Positions 33,290-43,125 are shown, numbered from the stretch's first letter. The stretch: 50,605 nt of DNA from Bacteroidales bacterium 52_46 (GCA_001915385.1 MNQK01000010.1:1-50605), one strand, 5' to 3'. The notes: generated by a model not told the origin, from the letters alone. Translations and numbers: made by a program.

Positions 33290-33459
33290 CGGCCCTCCGG
33301 CTCAAAGAATCGTGATGCTCAGCTTCGATTCAGATTATTGTTATTATTAATTCATCCCGCACCTTCACGGCTCCTCGCGCCCCGGGTCGTTTCCCATCTA
33401 CCGGACGCGCTTTCAGCCAGCAAGAGTGCGATTTTTATTTTAAATACACCGGTTAAACA
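33290..33459. other. 170-base leader between zapA and rny
   Basis: There is no open frame of note. It contains a small GAATCG/CGATTC hairpin and a C-rich run (about 33358-33420). I looked for a 6S-type long hairpin with a central bubble and did not see one. Confidence 0.35.
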
Positions 33460-35001
33460 ATGGAAATCCTGTATTACATTCTCGCTGTCGCGGCAGGCAT
33501 GGCTTTAGGCTATGTGATTACCGTCGCAGTTCAAAAGTCGCTGGCCCGCAACCGAGCCAAGACCATATTGGAAGAAGCTCAACGCGAGGCTGAAGTACTC
33601 AAGAAAAACAAAGTGCTTGAGGCCCGTGAGGAAGAACTTAAAATCAAGGCTGAGGCCGAGAAGCAGGCCAATCAGCGCTTCTCCAAAATCCAGTCGATGG
33701 AGGCCAAAATCAAGCAGCGCGAGCTTCAGCTCAACCAGCAGCAGAGCGAAAACCAGCGCGCCAAGAATGAGCTTGAGACCACCCGTGTCAATCTGGATTC
33801 GCAGCTCGCGGTAGTCGAAAACAAGAAGGAAGAGGTGGAGCGCATGCGCCGCAAAGCCCAGGAGACCCTCGAGCATATCTCGGGACTCTCGTCTGAAGAG
33901 GCCAAGGAGAAACTTGTCGAGTCGCTCAAAGATGAAGCCAAGACAGCCGCATCTGCCTATATCAACGACATCATGGACGAAGCCAAGATGACGGCTAACA
34001 AGGAGGCAAAACGCATAGTAGTGCAGACTATACAGCGCGTGGCTACCGAAACCGCCATCGAGAACTCAGTCACCGTGTTCCACATCGACTCCGACGAAAT
34101 CAAAGGCCGCATCATCGGTCGCGAAGGCCGCAATATCCGTGCTCTCGAGGCTGCCACCGGTATTGAAATCATCGTCGACGACACCCCCGAGGCAATTGTA
34201 CTTTCTGGCTTTGACCCCGTGCGCCGCGAAGTGGCGCGTCTGGCGCTCCATCAGCTCGTGGCCGACGGTCGTATCCACCCGGCACGCATCGAGGAGGTGG
34301 TCAACAAAGTGCGCAAGCAGATTGAGGAGGAAATCATCGAGACCGGCAAGCGTACCGTCATCGACCTCGGTATCCATGGCCTGCATCCCGACCTTATCCG
34401 TCTTATCGGTAAGATGAAATACCGTTCGAGCTACGGACAGAACCTTTTGCAGCACGCACGCGAGACAGCCAACCTCTGCGCCATCATGGCATCGGAACTC
34501 GGCCTCAATCCCAAGAAAGCACGCCGCGCCGGACTCCTCCACGATATAGGCAAGGTGCCCGACGAAGAGCCTGAACTGCCGCACGCACTCCTCGGTATGA
34601 AACTGGCTGAGAAATACAAGGAAAAACCCGAGATATGCAACGCCATCGGTGCACACCACGACGAAATCGAGCAGACTACGCTGCTTGCCCCCATCGTTCA
34701 GGTATGCGACGCCATATCGGGAGCACGTCCCGGAGCGCGCCGCGAAATCGTTGAGGCATACATCAAGCGTCTCAACGACCTTGAGCAGCTTGCACTCTCA
34801 TATCCAGGCGTAATCAAGACTTATGCCATCCAGGCCGGCCGCGAGCTCCGCGTGATAGTAGGTGCCGACAAGATTGACGATGTCGAGACCGAACAGCTCT
34901 CTACCGAAATAGCCAAGCGTATACAGGACGAGATGACCTATCCCGGTCAGGTGAAGATTACCGTGATACGCGAGACCCGTGCCGTATCGTTCGCCAAATA
35001 A
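33460..35001 (+). CDS. rny: Ribonuclease Y
   Basis: 513 residues. An N-terminal membrane anchor (ILYYILAVAAGMALGYVIT) is followed by a long charged coiled coil (about 25-170), a KH domain (about 205-265, IKGRIIGREGRNIRALE) and an HD domain (about 330-425) with LLHDIGKVPDEEPELPHALLG and IGAHHDE. RNase Y starts mRNA decay by endonucleolytic cleavage at the membrane. The ricT-like gene follows 31 bases later. Confidence 0.96.
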   Translation: MEILYYILAVAAGMALGYVITVAVQKSLARNRAKTILEEAQREAEVLKKNKVLEAREEELKIKAEAEKQANQRFSKIQSMEAKIKQRELQLNQQQSENQRAKNELETTRVNLDSQLAVVENKKEEVERMRRKAQETLEHISGLSSEEAKEKLVESLKDEAKTAASAYINDIMDEAKMTANKEAKRIVVQTIQRVATETAIENSVTVFHIDSDEIKGRIIGREGRNIRALEAATGIEIIVDDTPEAIVLSGFDPVRREVARLALHQLVADGRIHPARIEEVVNKVRKQIEEEIIETGKRTVIDLGIHGLHPDLIRLIGKMKYRSSYGQNLLQHARETANLCAIMASELGLNPKKARRAGLLHDIGKVPDEEPELPHALLGMKLAEKYKEKPEICNAIGAHHDEIEQTTLLAPIVQVCDAISGARPGARREIVEAYIKRLNDLEQLALSYPGVIKTYAIQAGRELRVIVGADKIDDVETEQLSTEIAKRIQDEMTYPGQVKITVIRETRAVSFAK

Positions 35002-35032
35002 TTTTATCGTCGCTCAATCAGGTAATTGAATT

Positions 35033-36604
35033 ATGTCAGACGATAAAAGAAATCAGCAACCGCCCGTTCCCGTTCCCGATGACCCGGTGGCCGACGCGGC
35101 AAAGGCCGCCGAGCCTAAGGCCAGTCTCGTCACCGAGCCGGAGACGCCGATGAGCTGCCCTTGCTGCAACCGCCACGTGAAAGCGCCGCGCGGACAGCTT
35201 CAGAGCTACAACTATCTTGCCGATGTGCCGGGAGGATACGCCGACTCCGAATATGTCGAGGTGCTTTTCAAAAACACCCGCAAGGGCTTCTACAAGAATC
35301 CTACCGGTATTCCGCTTAATATAGGCGACTGGGTGGCCGTCGAAGCCACTCCCGGCCACGACATAGGCCGCGTGACTATGGTGGGTGCCCTCACCCGCCT
35401 GCAGATGCGCAAGGCTGGTGTCAAGAACGAGGCCGACCTCAAGCGCATATTCCGCAAGGCGCGTCCGGCCGACATGGAAAAATTCGAGGAGGCGAAAGCC
35501 CGCGAGAACTCGACCATGATACGTTCGCGTAAGATAGCCGAGAGCCTACAGCTCAACATGAAAATCGGCGACGTGGAATATCAGGGCGACGGCAACAAAG
35601 CCATATTCTATTATATCGCCGACGAGCGTGTCGATTTCCGCCAGTTCATAAAGGTGCTTGCCGAGACGTTTAAGGTGCGCATCGAGATGAAGCAGATCGG
35701 AGCGCGTCAGGAGGCAGGACGCATAGGCGGTATCGGGCCGTGCGGACGTCCGTTGTGCTGCGCCACATGGATGACTAATTTCGTGTCGGTAGCCACTTCG
35801 GCGGCACGTTATCAGGATATATCGCTCAACCCGCAGAAACTCGCCGGACAGTGTGCCAAGCTCAAATGCTGCCTCAATTTCGAGGTCGACACCTACGTGG
35901 AGAGCGTCAAGCGCATGCCCGGCAAGGATATACGTCTCGAGACAGCTGACGCCACATATTACTACTTCAAGGTCGACATCTTCAAGCGCGAAATCACCTA
36001 CTCGACCGACAAATCGATTGCGGCCAATCTCGTCACGATTGACGCCGACCGCGCGTTTGAGGTGATACGTATGAACAAAGCGGGCGAGAAACCGCTGTCA
36101 CTCAAGCGCGACGGTGAGGAGAAACCGAGTGCTCAGAAATACAATGATATTCTGGACCAGGACAATCTCAACCGTTTCGACAACAAGAAGCGCAAGAAGA
36201 AATCTAAAGGTCAGAAGCAGCCTCAGGCGCAGCGCGACACTCAGCCCCGCGACGGTCAGCCGCAAGCCGCTCCGCAGCAGGAAAACGGACGTGACGACAA
36301 GGAACGCCGCGACAACCGTCAGCGTGACAACCGCCGCCGCCAGCGCAATCTGCCGGACGGCGAGGCTCCCGCACCTGATACGGATAGCGCGCAGCCACAG
36401 GGCAACAACCGTCGCCGTGATGACAACGGACGCCGCGACCGCCGTCCCGAGCGCGACAATTCCGGGCGGCGACGCGACAACGCCCCGCGTCAGCAGCCCG
36501 ACGGACAGCCGGCTGCCTCTCCAGCCGGTGAACCGGCTCCCGCTCCGCGCGACAATAAACCCCGCGATAACGGTCAGGCTAAATCAAATGATAATGAAGC
36601 ATGA
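35033..36604 (+). CDS. PSP1 domain protein, RicT-like
   Basis: 523 residues. A CxC...CC pair lies near the N-terminus (MSCPCCNRHV). The PSP1 core covers about 60-330 with GGIGPCGRPLCCATWM and GQCAKLKCCLNFEVDTY, the cysteines that in RicT (YaaT) help bind Fe-S clusters. The last 170 residues are low-complexity, rich in Arg, Asp, Gln, Asn and Pro, and likely disordered. In Bacillus RicT forms a complex that activates RNase Y; the gene lies directly after rny, which strongly suggests the same partnership. The end overlaps gldH. Confidence 0.9.
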   Translation: MSDDKRNQQPPVPVPDDPVADAAKAAEPKASLVTEPETPMSCPCCNRHVKAPRGQLQSYNYLADVPGGYADSEYVEVLFKNTRKGFYKNPTGIPLNIGDWVAVEATPGHDIGRVTMVGALTRLQMRKAGVKNEADLKRIFRKARPADMEKFEEAKARENSTMIRSRKIAESLQLNMKIGDVEYQGDGNKAIFYYIADERVDFRQFIKVLAETFKVRIEMKQIGARQEAGRIGGIGPCGRPLCCATWMTNFVSVATSAARYQDISLNPQKLAGQCAKLKCCLNFEVDTYVESVKRMPGKDIRLETADATYYYFKVDIFKREITYSTDKSIAANLVTIDADRAFEVIRMNKAGEKPLSLKRDGEEKPSAQKYNDILDQDNLNRFDNKKRKKKSKGQKQPQAQRDTQPRDGQPQAAPQQENGRDDKERRDNRQRDNRRRQRNLPDGEAPAPDTDSAQPQGNNRRRDDNGRRDRRPERDNSGRRRDNAPRQQPDGQPAASPAGEPAPAPRDNKPRDNGQAKSNDNEA

Positions 36605-37085
36605 TGTCATAAAGAATTTACGTCGTTCAGCGCTGCTATTCTCTCTGATAGCGGCGCTGACAGGCTTGTCGGGGTGCCGTATGGGCCCTGACGATTTCAG
36701 CATGTATCATGATATTGACTCCGCCGGATGGCAATATGGCGATACGCTGAAGTATACGTTCGTTCCGGCTGATTCGGTCGTGACCGGCGATATGGCTCTG
36801 TCACTGCGGCATACAAATGACTATATATACAGCAATATTTTCCTGGAAGTCACGATAACCGACTCGCTCACTTCGCGGTGCGACACTCTTGCGGTCACTC
36901 TCGCTGACGACTTCGGACGTTGGCACGGACGCGGCATCGGTACAGATTTTCAAGTCACCGACACAATAGCCCGCGGTGTGACGTTACGGCGTCCCGTCAA
37001 TATCGGCGTGCGCCATATCATGCGCGACGAAGTGCTCCCCGAAGTCGAGCAGGTAGGAATTTCATTTGTTGAGAAAAATGATTGA
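36594..37085 (+). CDS. gldH: Gliding motility lipoprotein GldH
   Basis: 163 residues from the ATG at 36594, which overlaps the ricT-like gene by 11 bases. A lipobox is at LTGLSGC (about residue 22). The mature part is beta-rich with YIYSNIFLEVTIT and DDFGRWHGRGIGTDFQ, typical of GldH. Originally found in gliding Flavobacterium, GldH is widespread in non-gliding Bacteroidales, where its job is not settled. The M24 gene follows with an overlap or 2-base gap depending on start. Confidence 0.88.
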   Translation: MKHDVIKNLRRSALLFSLIAALTGLSGCRMGPDDFSMYHDIDSAGWQYGDTLKYTFVPADSVVTGDMALSLRHTNDYIYSNIFLEVTITDSLTSRCDTLAVTLADDFGRWHGRGIGTDFQVTDTIARGVTLRRPVNIGVRHIMRDEVLPEVEQVGISFVEKND

Positions 37086-37087
37086 AA

Positions 37088-38248
37088 ATGAACGATAACA
37101 GATTGTTCCTGCTTCATCCCGACGAAGTGGGAAGGCGCGTAGGCAAAGTCATTGAAGAAATGAATGCCGACGGTGCCGATGAACTTATCATAGCTGACAA
37201 TGCCAACAAATATTATCTGACCGGACGCGTGTTTGCCGGATGGCTTACGGTCAGTGCCGAAGGTAATGTAATGGCCTATGTGCGCCGTCCGGTGCACCTT
37301 CAGGGCGATAATGTCACATTCGTGCGCAAGCCCGAGGAAATACGGGTGGCCGGCCGCTCGGTCGGTCTCGAACTTGCCACACTCTCCGCCTCCGACTATC
37401 TTCGCATCAGTGCGATGCTCGACGGCAGGAAGGTGGTCAATGCGTCGGCTGTGATGCGCCGCGCACGCGCTGTCAAAACCCCTTTCGAGATTGAAAAGAT
37501 AGCCGAATCTGGCCGACGTCAGGATAAAGTCTACCGCACCATTCCCGAGCTTTACCGCCCGGGCATGACCGATCTCGACCTGCAGATTGAGATAGAGGGC
37601 GCGCTGCGCCGTGCAGGCTGTCTCGGCCAGTTCCGTATAAGCGGCGACTCGATGGAACTTTTCATGGGCAATATCCTCGTCGGTGACAATGCCGACAATC
37701 CTACCCCTTATGATTTCGCCATGGGTGGAGCCGGGGTCGACCCGTCGCTGCCGGTGGGCGCCGACGGTACCGTAATCCGTCCGGGCAATTCTGTAATGGT
37801 CGATGCCAACGGCAATTTCAACGGATATATGACCGATATGACGCGTACTTTTGCCCTCGGCGACATCGCGCCCGAGGCTATGCGCGCTCACGAATGTTCG
37901 ATTGCGATATGCGCGCGTCTGGCCGCGCTCGGTGTCCCCGGTGTCAATGCCTCCGCGCTTTATGAGGAGGCCGCGCGCATGGCTGCCGAAGCGGGATTTT
38001 CCGACTTTTTCATGGGACACCGCCAGCATGCCGGTTTCGTAGGTCACGGTGTAGGCATAGAAATCAACGAGGCACCGGTCATAGCTCCGCGCAGCAAGGA
38101 TATTCTCGCCGAAGGCAATGTCATAGCCATTGAGCCCAAATTCGTGATACCCGGCACGGGTGCCGTGGGCATTGAAAATACCTATGTCGTTGAAAATGGC
38201 GGCATGAGATGTCTGACTCTTACACCTCAGGAAATATTGCAGCTATGA
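37088..38248 (+). CDS. M24 family metallopeptidase (Xaa-Pro aminopeptidase-like)
   Basis: 386 residues from ATG 37088 (a TTG at 37082 is in frame). An N-terminal creatinase-type domain (about 1-130) precedes the pita-bread catalytic domain. The five metal ligands are visible: Asp239 (VMVDANGN), Asp250 (MTDMTRTF), a His in VGHGVGIEINEAP, Glu in AIEPKF, and Glu in VGIENTYVV. It should release N-terminal residues before proline or act as a related dipeptidase in the cytoplasm. Its stop overlaps the cca start (ATGA). Confidence 0.9.
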   Translation: MNDNRLFLLHPDEVGRRVGKVIEEMNADGADELIIADNANKYYLTGRVFAGWLTVSAEGNVMAYVRRPVHLQGDNVTFVRKPEEIRVAGRSVGLELATLSASDYLRISAMLDGRKVVNASAVMRRARAVKTPFEIEKIAESGRRQDKVYRTIPELYRPGMTDLDLQIEIEGALRRAGCLGQFRISGDSMELFMGNILVGDNADNPTPYDFAMGGAGVDPSLPVGADGTVIRPGNSVMVDANGNFNGYMTDMTRTFALGDIAPEAMRAHECSIAICARLAALGVPGVNASALYEEAARMAAEAGFSDFFMGHRQHAGFVGHGVGIEINEAPVIAPRSKDILAEGNVIAIEPKFVIPGTGAVGIENTYVVENGGMRCLTLTPQEILQL

Positions 38249-39657
38249 ACATCGCAGAAAAAATCGACCTCGACATATTTCACAAAATCGGAGAAGTAGC
38301 CGACCGTGAATGCCGTGAATGCTACGTGGTGGGCGGCTATGTGCGCGACCTCTTTCTTCAGCGGCATTCAAAGGATATCGATTTTGTCACCGTAGGCAGC
38401 GGCATAGACCTGGCGCGTAAAGTAGCCGAGAGTCTCGGACGCAAAGCTAAGTGCAACTATTTCCCGCGGTTCGGCACGGCGCAGGTGCTCACGCACGGCC
38501 TGGAACTTGAATTCGTGGGCGCGCGGCGTGAGTCATACCGCTCCGATTCGCGCAATCCCATTGTCGAGGACGGCACTCTCGACGACGATATATCCCGCCG
38601 CGACTTCACCATCAATGCCATGGCGGTGAGTGTCAACGGAGCAACTTTCGGCGAACTCATCGACCGCTTCGGAGGCATCGCCGACCTTGAGGCCGGGATA
38701 ATACGCACGCCGCTCGACCCCGACATCACTTTCTCCGACGACCCCCTCCGCATGTTCCGCGCCATTCGCTTCGCCACGCAGCTGCAGTTTGAGATACATC
38801 CCGATACACTCGCGGCCATATCGCGCAATGCGCATCGCATCACGATATTGTCAAAGGAGCGTATCGAGACCGAGCTTACCAAAATCATGATGTCGCCGCG
38901 TCCGTCGATTGGATGGCTGCTGATGCAGCGTACCGGCCTGCTGAAGATATTCTTCCCCGACCTCGACGCCATGAACGGGGTAGAGGTGATAAAGGGACGA
39001 GGCCACAAGGACAATTTCCTCCATACGATGGAAGTGCTTGACAAAGTGGCTGCCGCCACCGACAACGTGTGGACACGCTGGGCCGCCCTCCTTCACGACA
39101 TCGCCAAGCCGCAGACAAAACGCTATGATGCCAAGATTGGATGGACGTTCCATAACCACAACTTTATCGGAGGCAAAATGGTGCCGCGCATATTCCGCAA
39201 TCTGAAGCTCCCGCAGAACGAGCACATGAAATATGTGCAGAAACTTGTCGAACTCCACATGCGTCCTATCGCCCTTGTAGAGGAAGTCACCGACTCCGCT
39301 GTAAGACGCTTGATATTCGACGCCGGCGACGATATCGACGGGCTGATGACCCTCTGCCGGGCCGACATCACCTCGAAAAATCCTGAAAAAGTACGCACGC
39401 ATCTCGCCAATTTCGACCTTGTCATCGAGAAAATGCGCACAATCAACGAGAAGGACAATCTGCGCAACTGGCAGCCCCCCGTCGACGGCAACGAGATAAT
39501 GGAAATGTTCGGCATCGGCCAGTGCCGCGAGGTAGGCATAATCAAATCATACGAAAAAGACATGCTTGTCGACTGTCCCACTCCCAATGACCGCGACCTT
39601 GCCCTCCGTCTCGTAATGGAAAAAGCCGCCGAACTCGGCCTCGCACCCATAAAATAA
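38245..39657 (+). CDS. CCA tRNA nucleotidyltransferase with HD domain
   Basis: 470 residues from the ATG at 38245, which overlaps the M24 stop by four bases. The nucleotidyltransferase head has YVVGGYVRDLFL and the DIDFV carboxylates, then RRDFTINAMAVSV and the DPLRMFRAIRFATQL segment. An HD domain follows (ALLHDIAKPQTKRYD, then FHNHNFIGGKMVPRIFRNL). It adds or repairs the 3' CCA of tRNA; the HD part gives possible phosphatase/phosphodiesterase activity. End of the rny-to-cca plus-strand run. Confidence 0.92.
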   Translation: MNIAEKIDLDIFHKIGEVADRECRECYVVGGYVRDLFLQRHSKDIDFVTVGSGIDLARKVAESLGRKAKCNYFPRFGTAQVLTHGLELEFVGARRESYRSDSRNPIVEDGTLDDDISRRDFTINAMAVSVNGATFGELIDRFGGIADLEAGIIRTPLDPDITFSDDPLRMFRAIRFATQLQFEIHPDTLAAISRNAHRITILSKERIETELTKIMMSPRPSIGWLLMQRTGLLKIFFPDLDAMNGVEVIKGRGHKDNFLHTMEVLDKVAAATDNVWTRWAALLHDIAKPQTKRYDAKIGWTFHNHNFIGGKMVPRIFRNLKLPQNEHMKYVQKLVELHMRPIALVEEVTDSAVRRLIFDAGDDIDGLMTLCRADITSKNPEKVRTHLANFDLVIEKMRTINEKDNLRNWQPPVDGNEIMEMFGIGQCREVGIIKSYEKDMLVDCPTPNDRDLALRLVMEKAAELGLAPIK

Positions 39658-39723
39658 CAATCAAAGGAAAATAATAATCAAATCCGACAAAATCCACATC
39701 TCAATCCCTTACAAATTGTAGGT

Positions 39724-39775
39724 ACGGTGTTGCAAAACTACAAAGTTCCTACTATTGGAAGTTCTGCAACACCCT
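39724..39775. repeat. Short copy of the GGTGTTGCAAAACT-bounded palindrome
   Basis: GGTGTTGCAAAACT (39726-39739) and AGTTCTGCAACACCCT (39760-39775) are inverted with a single mismatch and have about 20 bases between. The ends match those of the element at 22724-22853 but the interior is different and much shorter. Confidence 0.6.
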
Positions 39776-39835
39776 CCGCGCCCTAATGGTATGACATACT
39801 AAATATTCAATCCCGTTTGCTTAGACGGTTTGATA

Positions 39836-39916
39836 GGGGCGGGGGCGTCTCGCCCCCGTGGTATTATCCTTTATTACAGATAGTTACTCGGGGCGTCTCT
39901 CCCCTTATACACCGCA
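39836..39916. repeat. Decayed copy of the GC-rich double palindrome
   Basis: GGGGGCGTCTCGCCCCCGTG and the following GTATTA are identical to 757-781, but the right arm (around 39887-39904, CGGGGCGTCTCTCCCC) has diverged. Confidence 0.6.
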
Positions 39917-39946
39917 AGTTACTATTAACCCGCATTGCCGGTGCCC

Positions 39947-40777
39947 TTATTCCGCGCTGTCGTAGTCGATGTAGATAGGCGAACCGAACGGCAGCGTCTC
40001 CCATTGCGACTGGCTGGCATAGCGGTAGCGCGTCTTTCCCGTCATCGGCTTTGATGTCATGATGAAATATTCATTTTCAAAGTTTTCAAGGAATTCCATC
40101 TCTACATAATACTCACCGCGTTCGAGCATCATTTCCTCGGGAAACCGGTACGTGAACTTCCCGTCCGCAAGGTCTGATTTCTTGTAATCGAAATAAAGCG
40201 GCATTATGTTTTCGGGAAGATACACCCCGTTCTCTTTCCGGTAGACATTGATGCGGAACTTCATGCGCGAAAGTGTCTGCGCATTGTCAATAATAGTGAA
40301 ACCCAACTCCTTAAGCCACGCCCGCTCCTTGACTTTCACGGGGATGGCGAGCCCCTGCCCCGCAGCCTTATATCCCTCGACATTAATATATATGAATCCT
40401 CCAGCATTCCTTCGCCCTGCTGTTTTTTGCTTGATACGCTGCGGCTTGACGACCACTTCCTTCAATTCAATAACCGCATCGGCCAGTCTGACAGTATCCG
40501 GGAGCGCGGCAAAATCCTTTACGGCGTATGATTGCGCCACATACCCGACAGAAGAAATTCTGATAGTGTCATTGAAATACTCCTGAGGCACCTTAAGCGA
40601 AAAATGACCCAAAGAGTCAGTCACCGTACCCAAAGTCCGGTTCACCACCCCCACACTCGCATAAACCACAGGCTCCCCCGTAGTCTGTGAAACAACCACA
40701 CGCCCTATCATCTCCAACCCGCAAAGCGTTAATACAGCCCCCGCAGCAATCCCCCTGCAAAATTTATAAAAATCCAT
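39947..40777 (-). CDS. Exported carboxypeptidase-regulatory-like domain protein
   Basis: 276 residues from the ATG at 40777 (MDFYKFCRGIAAGAVLTLCGL), which gives a signal-like N-terminus; the longer open frame to 40972 runs through AT-rich repeats and is rejected. A CarboxypepD_reg-like/TonB-plug-type beta sandwich follows directly (about 22-105, GRVVVSQTTGEPVVYASVGV, GTVTDSLGHFSLKVP, IRISSVGYVAQSY). The remaining 170 residues form an unrecognised beta-rich domain. These are surface or periplasmic proteins of Bacteroidetes of unknown function. Single gene. Confidence 0.75.
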   Translation of the reverse strand: MDFYKFCRGIAAGAVLTLCGLEMIGRVVVSQTTGEPVVYASVGVVNRTLGTVTDSLGHFSLKVPQEYFNDTIRISSVGYVAQSYAVKDFAALPDTVRLADAVIELKEVVVKPQRIKQKTAGRRNAGGFIYINVEGYKAAGQGLAIPVKVKERAWLKELGFTIIDNAQTLSRMKFRINVYRKENGVYLPENIMPLYFDYKKSDLADGKFTYRFPEEMMLERGEYYVEMEFLENFENEYFIMTSKPMTGKTRYRYASQSQWETLPFGSPIYIDYDSAE

Positions 40778-41384
40778 TCCTGAAAAAACTTCGTAAAATA
40801 TTCTCGTAAAATATCCTCGTAAAATATTCTCTACGTGCTTATCACTTATTCTGCATAAAAATTTCGTAAATATACGCATATTCCCCGCATCTCCCCGAAT
40901 AAACCGTCCTAAATAATACTGCACCCCGTTAAAATAGTAAAAAAATCGCCCATTCCCCCATTTCCTCACCAAATAAAAATTTCTATCTCAAATAAAAATC
41001 TCCGAAAACTGATAAAAACCCATCTAAAAAAAGTAATACAGCCAAGTGATGACGCGTAAGCGGAATAAAAACCATCTCCCACACTCTAAAAATCATGAAT
41101 CAAGCATTCTAAGAGCTTATCTAAATTTATATGATGCAGATTTTGAGGAGGATTGTCAGATGGATTTTTGCTTGCGATGAGGGAGCGTAGCCGTAGCTAC
41201 GTGACTGAAGAGCGAGCAAAAAGACACTGGCAAGATCCTCAAAAGCAAAGTAATATGAATTTTAGACAAGCTCTAAATCCAATAAGTCAATGTCCTCACC
41301 CACAAAATTACAACCCCCTCCTCCCAGAAATGCGTCAAAAAGTTACAACCTCCACCACGTTATTAATTTATTACGAAATAAAGT
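40778..41384. other. AT-rich intergenic region with short tandem repeats
   Basis: No gene is supported. About 40792-40832 holds three near-identical 13-14 base units (CTCGTAAAATATT). The foldback element copy 2 lies at 41113-41273. The rest is AT-rich with C-rich patches and shows no other signal to me. Confidence 0.5.
41113..41273. mobile_element. 161-bp foldback (MITE-like) element, copy 2
   Basis: It has the same length and ends as the copy at 26201-26361 (GAGCTTATCTAAATTTATAT ... GAATTTTAGACAAGCTC) with roughly ten to fifteen differences by eye. TAA flanks it on both sides, consistent with a 3-base target duplication. The internal hairpin core CGTAGCCGTAGCTACG is unchanged. Confidence 0.75.
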
Positions 41385-41426
41385 AGAGAGGGTGTACCAA
41401 AAACTTGATTTTGGTACACCCTCTCT
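41385..41426 (-). terminator. Terminator of the groESL operon
   Basis: A perfect 18-bp inverted repeat (41385-41402 and 41409-41426) with the loop ACTTGA lies 26 bases beyond the groEL stop and is followed on the minus strand by CTACTTTATTT. Confidence 0.8.
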
Positions 41427-41452
41427 TTGATGGGATTATTTATTGATGCGGA

Positions 41453-43090
41453 TTACATCATGCCGCCCATGCCTCCCATTCCGGGTGCGGGCATTGCGGG
41501 TGCGGGATTTTCCTCTTTCTTGTCGGCGATGACGCATTCGGTGGTGAGGAACATGCCGGCGATAGAGGCTGCGTTTTCAAGAGCCACGCGGGTCACCTTG
41601 GCGGGGTCGATTACGCCGGCGGCCATAAGGTTCTCAAATTCGCCCGTGCGTGCGTTGTAACCGAAGTCGGCATTGCCTTCCTTCACTTTTTGTACGATTA
41701 CCGCACCTTCTGCGCCTGCATTGGCTACAATCTGACGGAGCGGTTCCTCGATAGCGCGTTTCACGATGTGGATACCGGTAGTCTCGTCCTCGTTGTCGCC
41801 CTTCATATCCTCGATAGAAGATATGGCGCGGATATATGCTACGCCGCCGCCGGGAACGATACCTTCGGCGATAGCCGCACGAGTTGCGCTGAGAGCGTCG
41901 TCAACGCGGTCTTTCTTCTCTTTCATTTCCACTTCGGAGGGAGCGCCGATGTGGAGCACTGCCACGCCGCCTGCGAGTTTAGCCAGACGTTCCTGAAGTT
42001 TCTCCTTGTCGTAGTCGCTCTTGGTCTGCTCGATCTGGGCTTTGATCTGGGCCACACGTGTTGCGATGGCCTCTTTCGAGCCTGCGCCGTCAACGATGGT
42101 GGTGTTCTCTTTGTTGACAGTCACCTTGTCAGCTGTGCCGAGCATGTCGAGGGTAGCGGCGTCGAGCTTCATGCCCTTCTCCTCGGAGATTACTGTGCCG
42201 CCGGTGAGGATGGCGATGTCTTCGAGCATCTCTTTGCGGCGGTCGCCGAAGCCGGGAGCCTTGACTGCACAAACTTTCAACGAACCACGCAGACGGTTGA
42301 CTACCAATGTGGCGAGAGCTTCCGAGTCAACATCTTCAGCGATGATGAGCAGCGGACGTCCGCCCTGAGCAACCGGTTCGAGCACGGGAAGAAGATCCTT
42401 GAAGTTGGATATCTTCTTGTCGTAAAGAAGTATGTAGGGACGCTCCATCTCGCATTCCATCTTCTCGGTGTTGGTGATGAAATAGGGCGAGATGTAACCG
42501 CGGTCAAACTGCATGCCCTCTACCACGTCGACCGTAGTCTCGGTGCCTTTGGCTTCGTCGACAGTGATTACGCCCTCTTTCTTCACTTTCTTCATGGCCT
42601 CGGCGATGAGATGGCCGATTTTGTCATCGTTGTTGGCCGAGATACGGGCTACATCCTCGATTTTCTTGAAGTCGTCGCCTACCTCTTCGCTCTGTGCCTT
42701 GATTGAGCCGACCACAGCCTCGACAGCTTTGTCGATACCGCGTTTGATGTCCATCGGATTGGCGCCTGCGGCTACGTTCTTGAGGCCTACGTTGATGATG
42801 GCCTGTGCAAGCACGGTAGCGGTGGTCGTACCGTCGCCGGCATCGTCGCCGGTCTTAGATGCAACCTCTTTCACGAGCTGTGCGCCCATGTTCTGGAACG
42901 GGTCTTCGAGTTCGACTTCGCGGGCTACGCTGACACCGTCCTTGGTGATATGGGGTGCCCCGAATTTCTTCTCGATGATAACATTGCGGCCTTTCGGACC
43001 GAGTGTCACTTTTACTGCGTCGGCAAGTGCGTCGACACCTTTCTTGAGCTCTTCGCGGGCTTTAATGTCAAATTTTATTTCTTTAGCCAT
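41453..43090 (-). CDS. groEL: Chaperonin GroEL (60 kDa)
   Basis: 545 residues, standard length. Typical signatures: KVTLGPKGRNVIIEK near the N-terminus, the ATP-binding GDGTTTATVLAQAI (about 86-99), AAIAEGIVPGGGVA (about 404-417), and the C-terminal Gly-Met repeat GMGGMGGMM. It forms the folding chamber with GroES. It is 98 bases downstream of groES with an intercistronic hairpin at 43126-43164. Confidence 0.98.
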   Translation of the reverse strand: MAKEIKFDIKAREELKKGVDALADAVKVTLGPKGRNVIIEKKFGAPHITKDGVSVAREVELEDPFQNMGAQLVKEVASKTGDDAGDGTTTATVLAQAIINVGLKNVAAGANPMDIKRGIDKAVEAVVGSIKAQSEEVGDDFKKIEDVARISANNDDKIGHLIAEAMKKVKKEGVITVDEAKGTETTVDVVEGMQFDRGYISPYFITNTEKMECEMERPYILLYDKKISNFKDLLPVLEPVAQGGRPLLIIAEDVDSEALATLVVNRLRGSLKVCAVKAPGFGDRRKEMLEDIAILTGGTVISEEKGMKLDAATLDMLGTADKVTVNKENTTIVDGAGSKEAIATRVAQIKAQIEQTKSDYDKEKLQERLAKLAGGVAVLHIGAPSEVEMKEKKDRVDDALSATRAAIAEGIVPGGGVAYIRAISSIEDMKGDNEDETTGIHIVKRAIEEPLRQIVANAGAEGAVIVQKVKEGNADFGYNARTGEFENLMAAGVIDPAKVTRVALENAASIAGMFLTTECVIADKKEENPAPAMPAPGMGGMGGMM

Positions 43091-43125
43091 GATATATTCG
43101 TTTTTTTATTGTTCCTATTAGTCTC

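Noticed and set aside
33290..33459. Possible 6S RNA between zapA and rny
   Set aside because: I could not find the long imperfect duplex with a central bubble.
41153..41386. Open frame of 77 codons inside foldback copy 2
   Set aside because: It only reflects the repeat sequence; copy 1 does not preserve the frame and no known protein motif is present.
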